Source of the DNA: Nocardia pseudovaccinii NBRC 100343 | GTDB lineage: Bacteria; Actinomycetota; Actinomycetes; Mycobacteriales; Mycobacteriaceae | DNA length: 64,000 nt | Reading direction: 5' to 3' | Assembly: GCF_001613225.1 (NCBI RefSeq) | Contig: NZ_BDBY01000193.1 | Span: 62,001 to 126,000, forward strand | Part shown: in pieces, positions 61,945 through 64,000 of the stretch | How positions within the stretch are numbered: the stretch's first letter is position 1 | How the letters are laid out: the number at the start of each line of letters is the position of its first letter | Notes under the pieces: model-generated | The model's database searches: none | The model's input: the letters and a program-made list of their open reading frames with translations, nothing else | Told to the model about the DNA's origin: nothing | Made by a program: the position numbers and the translations under genes

Positions 61945-62661
61945 GTGCTAGGACATTCACATGCGACCAGTGGCGCTTTCGCCTGGTCGGTGGCAGCGGC
62001 TACGCTGCCCATCTCGGCGTTGGTCTATCCGGTATTGCCAACTGGCGACACGCATCTCGGTGCCGTCGAGGTACTGCTCGGTACCTTCTTGACGGCGGGG
62101 GCCGCGCTGCTGCCCGATGCGGACCATCCGAACGGCACTATCGCGCATGTGCTCGGCCCCATCTCCTACCACCTGTGCCGCTTGATTTCCTGGATCTCCG
62201 GTGGCCATCGGCACGCAACCCACTCGTTCGCCTTCGTGATCGCCGTCGCCTACGGGACCTGGGCGGGCGAGCATTGGCTCGGAAGATATTTCACACTCGG
62301 TTTGGTGTTCTTCCTGCTCGCGCTGGCGGTGCGGGCACTGCATCTTTGCCCCTCCGGCGAGGGCATCGAGTCGTGGGGCACGGTCATAATCCTCGCCGCG
62401 GCAGGGACGTTCGCGATGGATCACTGGATCACCGATAAACCGGCGTGGTTGCCGTTCGCTGTCGGACTCGGGGCACTGGCCCACCTCGCCGGTGATTGCC
62501 TCACCGATAAGGGATGCCGACTGTTCTGGCCGTTCCCGCTGCGTACCTGCGTGCCGGTGATCGAACGGACCGGAAACAAGGTCGAAACCTGGATTCTGTC
62601 ACCGTTTTTCACGCTGGCCACGCTTGCTGTGCTCTGGCACGTCTTCTCGGTCAATCCCTAG
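61945..62661 (+). CDS. YdjM-like integral membrane metal-dependent hydrolase family protein
   Basis: About 238 residues from GTG 61945, because VLGHSHATSGAFAWSVAA is the typical YdjM start (HxHAxSG); the frame opens at 61921. It has several transmembrane helices (VEVLLGTFLTAGAALLPDAD, LGLVFFLLALAVRALHL, VIILAAAGTFAM). Conserved histidines and acids are in LLPDADHPNGT, GGHRHATHSFAF and HLAGDCLTDKGCRLFWPF. In E. coli ydjM is a LexA-controlled membrane protein; a similar activity is not shown here. No ribosome site is seen, so it may be leaderless. Confidence 0.82.
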   Translation: MLGHSHATSGAFAWSVAAATLPISALVYPVLPTGDTHLGAVEVLLGTFLTAGAALLPDADHPNGTIAHVLGPISYHLCRLISWISGGHRHATHSFAFVIAVAYGTWAGEHWLGRYFTLGLVFFLLALAVRALHLCPSGEGIESWGTVIILAAAGTFAMDHWITDKPAWLPFAVGLGALAHLAGDCLTDKGCRLFWPFPLRTCVPVIERTGNKVETWILSPFFTLATLAVLWHVFSVNP

Positions 62662-62670
62662 GACTACTCG

Positions 62671-62703
62671 CTGGGCCCGCCGAAGCATTATCGGCAGGCC
62701 CAG
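62671..62703 (+). terminator. Terminator-like hairpin after the YdjM-like gene
   Basis: Thirteen-base arms CTGGGCCCGCCGA and TCGGCAGGCCCAG with one mismatch enclose AGCATTA, 9 bp past the stop. It is followed by CGACTAG and no T-run. Confidence 0.6.
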
Positions 62704-62970
62704 CGACTAGAGACCCCCTGGTCTGTGCTGTCTTTTGATGTTGTTCGGATTAGGTGAGGTGATAGTTGGAGTTATATAGTTCAATACGCATATCTACATA
62801 GTTGGATGTATTTTCAGGTGCACTGGTGATCGCAGTTCCATCAGATACGTTTCTCGGCAACCGATCTCGATCCCCGACGCGACGTCGTCCGGGGCGCTGC
62901 TGCAGGTCTGAGCGCTCCCCCATCCGCGGATTCCGGCCCGAACAAACCCGGGCCGGAATCCGCGCACGGA
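62704..62970. other. Gene-free AT-rich stretch
   Basis: No gene is supported. An AT-rich part at 62745-62815 contains GATAGTTGGAG, TATAGTTCAAT and CATAGTTGGAT, short related motifs that recall the TAGTTCA repeats before the GntR gene at 37798-37870. Nothing else is seen. Confidence 0.4.
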
Positions 62971-63456
62971 TCAGCTCGCCACGCTCTCGAACGTGCCTGG
63001 CACGTACGAACCACCCTTGGTCTGCGTAATCACCAGGAGCCGGTTGGAGGCGTTGATCATGGCGACCAGGTAGAGCAGTGCGGCGACCTGGTCGTCGTCG
63101 TAGTGCTTACGCACCTGCGCCCAGGTCTCGTCGGACACACCGCGATTCGCGTCGGCAAGTCGGGTACCCTCCTCCGCGAGCGTCAACGCGGCCTGCTCGG
63201 CTTCGCTGAACACGGTGGACTCGCGCCATGCCGCAACGAGGTTGATCCGAACCGCGGGTTCGCCCGCGGCCGCCAGCTCTTTGGTGTGGGCGTCGACGCA
63301 GTAACCGCAGCCGTTGATCTGGCTGGCGCGCAACTCCACCAGCTCCACCGTGGACTTCGACAGCGACGACTGCATGATCGCCAGGCTCGTATTGGCGAAC
63401 CGCTTGCCGATCTTGGCGCCGAGCTCGTTGTCGTTCAGGTTGAAACGGGGTTCCAT
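62971..63456 (-). CDS. AhpD-like carboxymuconolactone decarboxylase-family protein
   Basis: A 161-residue helical protein from ATG 63456. The active-site motif is INGCGYCVDAHTKEL (CxxCxxxH), as in AhpD-type peroxidase partners. The start MEPRFNLNDNELGAKIGKRF is that of the family; the much longer open frame upstream is not used. It lies divergent from an ECF sigma factor gene. ECF41-type sigma factors are known for just this pairing, so it is probably the sigma factor's main target. Confidence 0.88.
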   Translation of the reverse strand: MEPRFNLNDNELGAKIGKRFANTSLAIMQSSLSKSTVELVELRASQINGCGYCVDAHTKELAAAGEPAVRINLVAAWRESTVFSEAEQAALTLAEEGTRLADANRGVSDETWAQVRKHYDDDQVAALLYLVAMINASNRLLVITQTKGGSYVPGTFESVAS

Positions 63457-63625
63457 GACTTCGGTCCTAACTTCCGGTGTTGATGTGAACGACCATGAGA
63501 CGGCGGCACCCCGATTCACATAACAGCGCTTCGATGTGACGCACACCACCACTGCCCCGCTGTTATGAAACAGCAGGATCGGACGTCTGATGGGTGACAC
63601 ACTCGAGAGCGAACAGGAGCCGCCC

Positions 63626-64000
63626 ATGCCCGGCATGTCGCAGACCACGCCCGCCGACCACGGCGACAGCAACAGCGACCGTCCGGACCCCGCGACGAAA
63701 GCATTCGTCGCGCACCGCAACCTGCTGTTCACCGTCGCCTACGAAATGCTCGGCTCGGCCGCCGACGCCGAAGACGTCCTCCAGGAAACCTGGCTGCGCT
63801 GGGCAGGCGTCGACCTCGACACCGTGCAGGACCAACGCGCGTACCTCGTCCGAATCACCACCCGTCAGTCACTCGACCGGCTACGCACACTCGGACGCCG
63901 CAAGGAGTCCTACGTCGGACCCTGGCTGCCCGAACCACTGTTGACCGCACCCGATGTCGCCGAGGACATCGAGCTGGCCGACAGCGTCTCGATGGCGATG
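63626..64000 (+). CDS. ECF sigma factor, SigJ/ECF41-like, 5' part
   Basis: Cut by the right window edge. About 125 residues are visible from ATG 63626, which follows AGGAG; an in-frame ATG at 63590 is also possible. Sigma-70 region 2 is seen: LLFTVAYEMLGSAADAEDVL and QETWLRW, then AYLVRITTRQSLDRLR. The phrase ESYVGPWLPEPLL is typical of the SigJ/ECF41 group, which carries a C-terminal SnoaL-like control domain beyond the window. It is divergent from the AhpD-like gene with a shared 170-bp intergenic region. Confidence 0.87.
   Translation, partial: MPGMSQTTPADHGDSNSDRPDPATKAFVAHRNLLFTVAYEMLGSAADAEDVLQETWLRWAGVDLDTVQDQRAYLVRITTRQSLDRLRTLGRRKESYVGPWLPEPLLTAPDVAEDIELADSVSMAM

Noticed and set aside
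62745-62815. Motifs shared with the AT-rich region at 37798-37870 (TAGTTCA/TAGTTGG)
   Set aside because: The matches are 7 bases long in AT-rich DNA, too short to claim a common regulator.

Overview
The window is about 64 kb of GC-rich actinobacterial chromosome. The gene set points to a mycolic-acid actinomycete, most probably Nocardia: a ChoD-type oxidase, a furA-katG pair, a GH15 trehalase-type enzyme, a secretory lipase, many TetR regulators beside enoyl-CoA hydratases, DUF6285 with acyl-CoA dehydrogenase pieces, and a mycobacterial-type CO dehydrogenase cluster. The genus is inferred. No rRNA, convincing tRNA, CRISPR array or intact transposase was seen.

Layout. 0-9.3 kb: TetR-controlled enoyl-CoA hydratase/isomerase genes, a CPA1 Na+/H+ antiporter with a C-terminal UBP-type zinc finger, an alpha/beta hydrolase of the MEST/PEG1 type, and the first of two bis-MGD molybdopterin oxidoreductases. 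9.4-16.4 kb: a TetR gene coupled to an unknown gene, a class III adenylyl cyclase, an MSAD-like tautomerase, a LysR regulator, and decayed remnants of an aldehyde dehydrogenase, an SDR and a nitronate monooxygenase. 16.4-18.5 kb: the second molybdopterin oxidoreductase. 19.6-24.8 kb: a compact three-gene cassette of a phage-endolysin-like GH25 protein, an 881-aa protein of unknown family and a phospholipase-D-like protein. It has direct repeats in front, a strong hairpin behind, and a broken DUF4041 gene next door. 25.9-32.3 kb: secreted lipase, secreted TAP-family hydrolase, a P450 lacking the ExxR motif, and a kinase-like phosphotransferase. 32.7-35.2 kb: a stress-gene scrapyard with a DksA/TraR zinc finger and a cupin intact, and pieces of ctaD, a universal stress protein, a cupin and a GNAT. 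35.3-39.4 kb: GH15 enzyme, then a GntR regulator with a stand-alone Cache sensor. 39.4-49.7 kb: a LysR gene divergent from a form I aerobic CO dehydrogenase cluster (xdhC-coxM-coxS-coxL-coxF-mocA-coxD-coxG-coxE). A perfect TGTGA-N6-TCACA palindrome sits at the coxM start. 49.8-54.2 kb: DUF6285, a phosphotransferase/acyl-CoA-dehydrogenase chimera, then a Baeyer-Villiger monooxygenase-choD operon. 54.4-64 kb: a YczE membrane protein flanked by copies of a palindromic motif, furA-katG, an isochorismatase-family hydrolase, a membrane Ser/Thr kinase, DUF4913, a YdjM-like protein, and an AhpD-like protein divergent from an ECF sigma factor cut by the window end.

How the genes work together. The cox cluster should make and mature a Mo-Cu CO dehydrogenase: coxM, coxS and coxL are the subunits, mocA and the XdhC proteins handle the cofactor, and coxD, coxE and coxG do maturation and membrane attachment. 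The choD/BVMO pair and the CoA-linked genes fit lipid and sterol catabolism. furA-katG handles peroxide. The most novel-looking item is the GH25/unknown/PLD cassette; its biological role cannot be deduced from the sequence alone.
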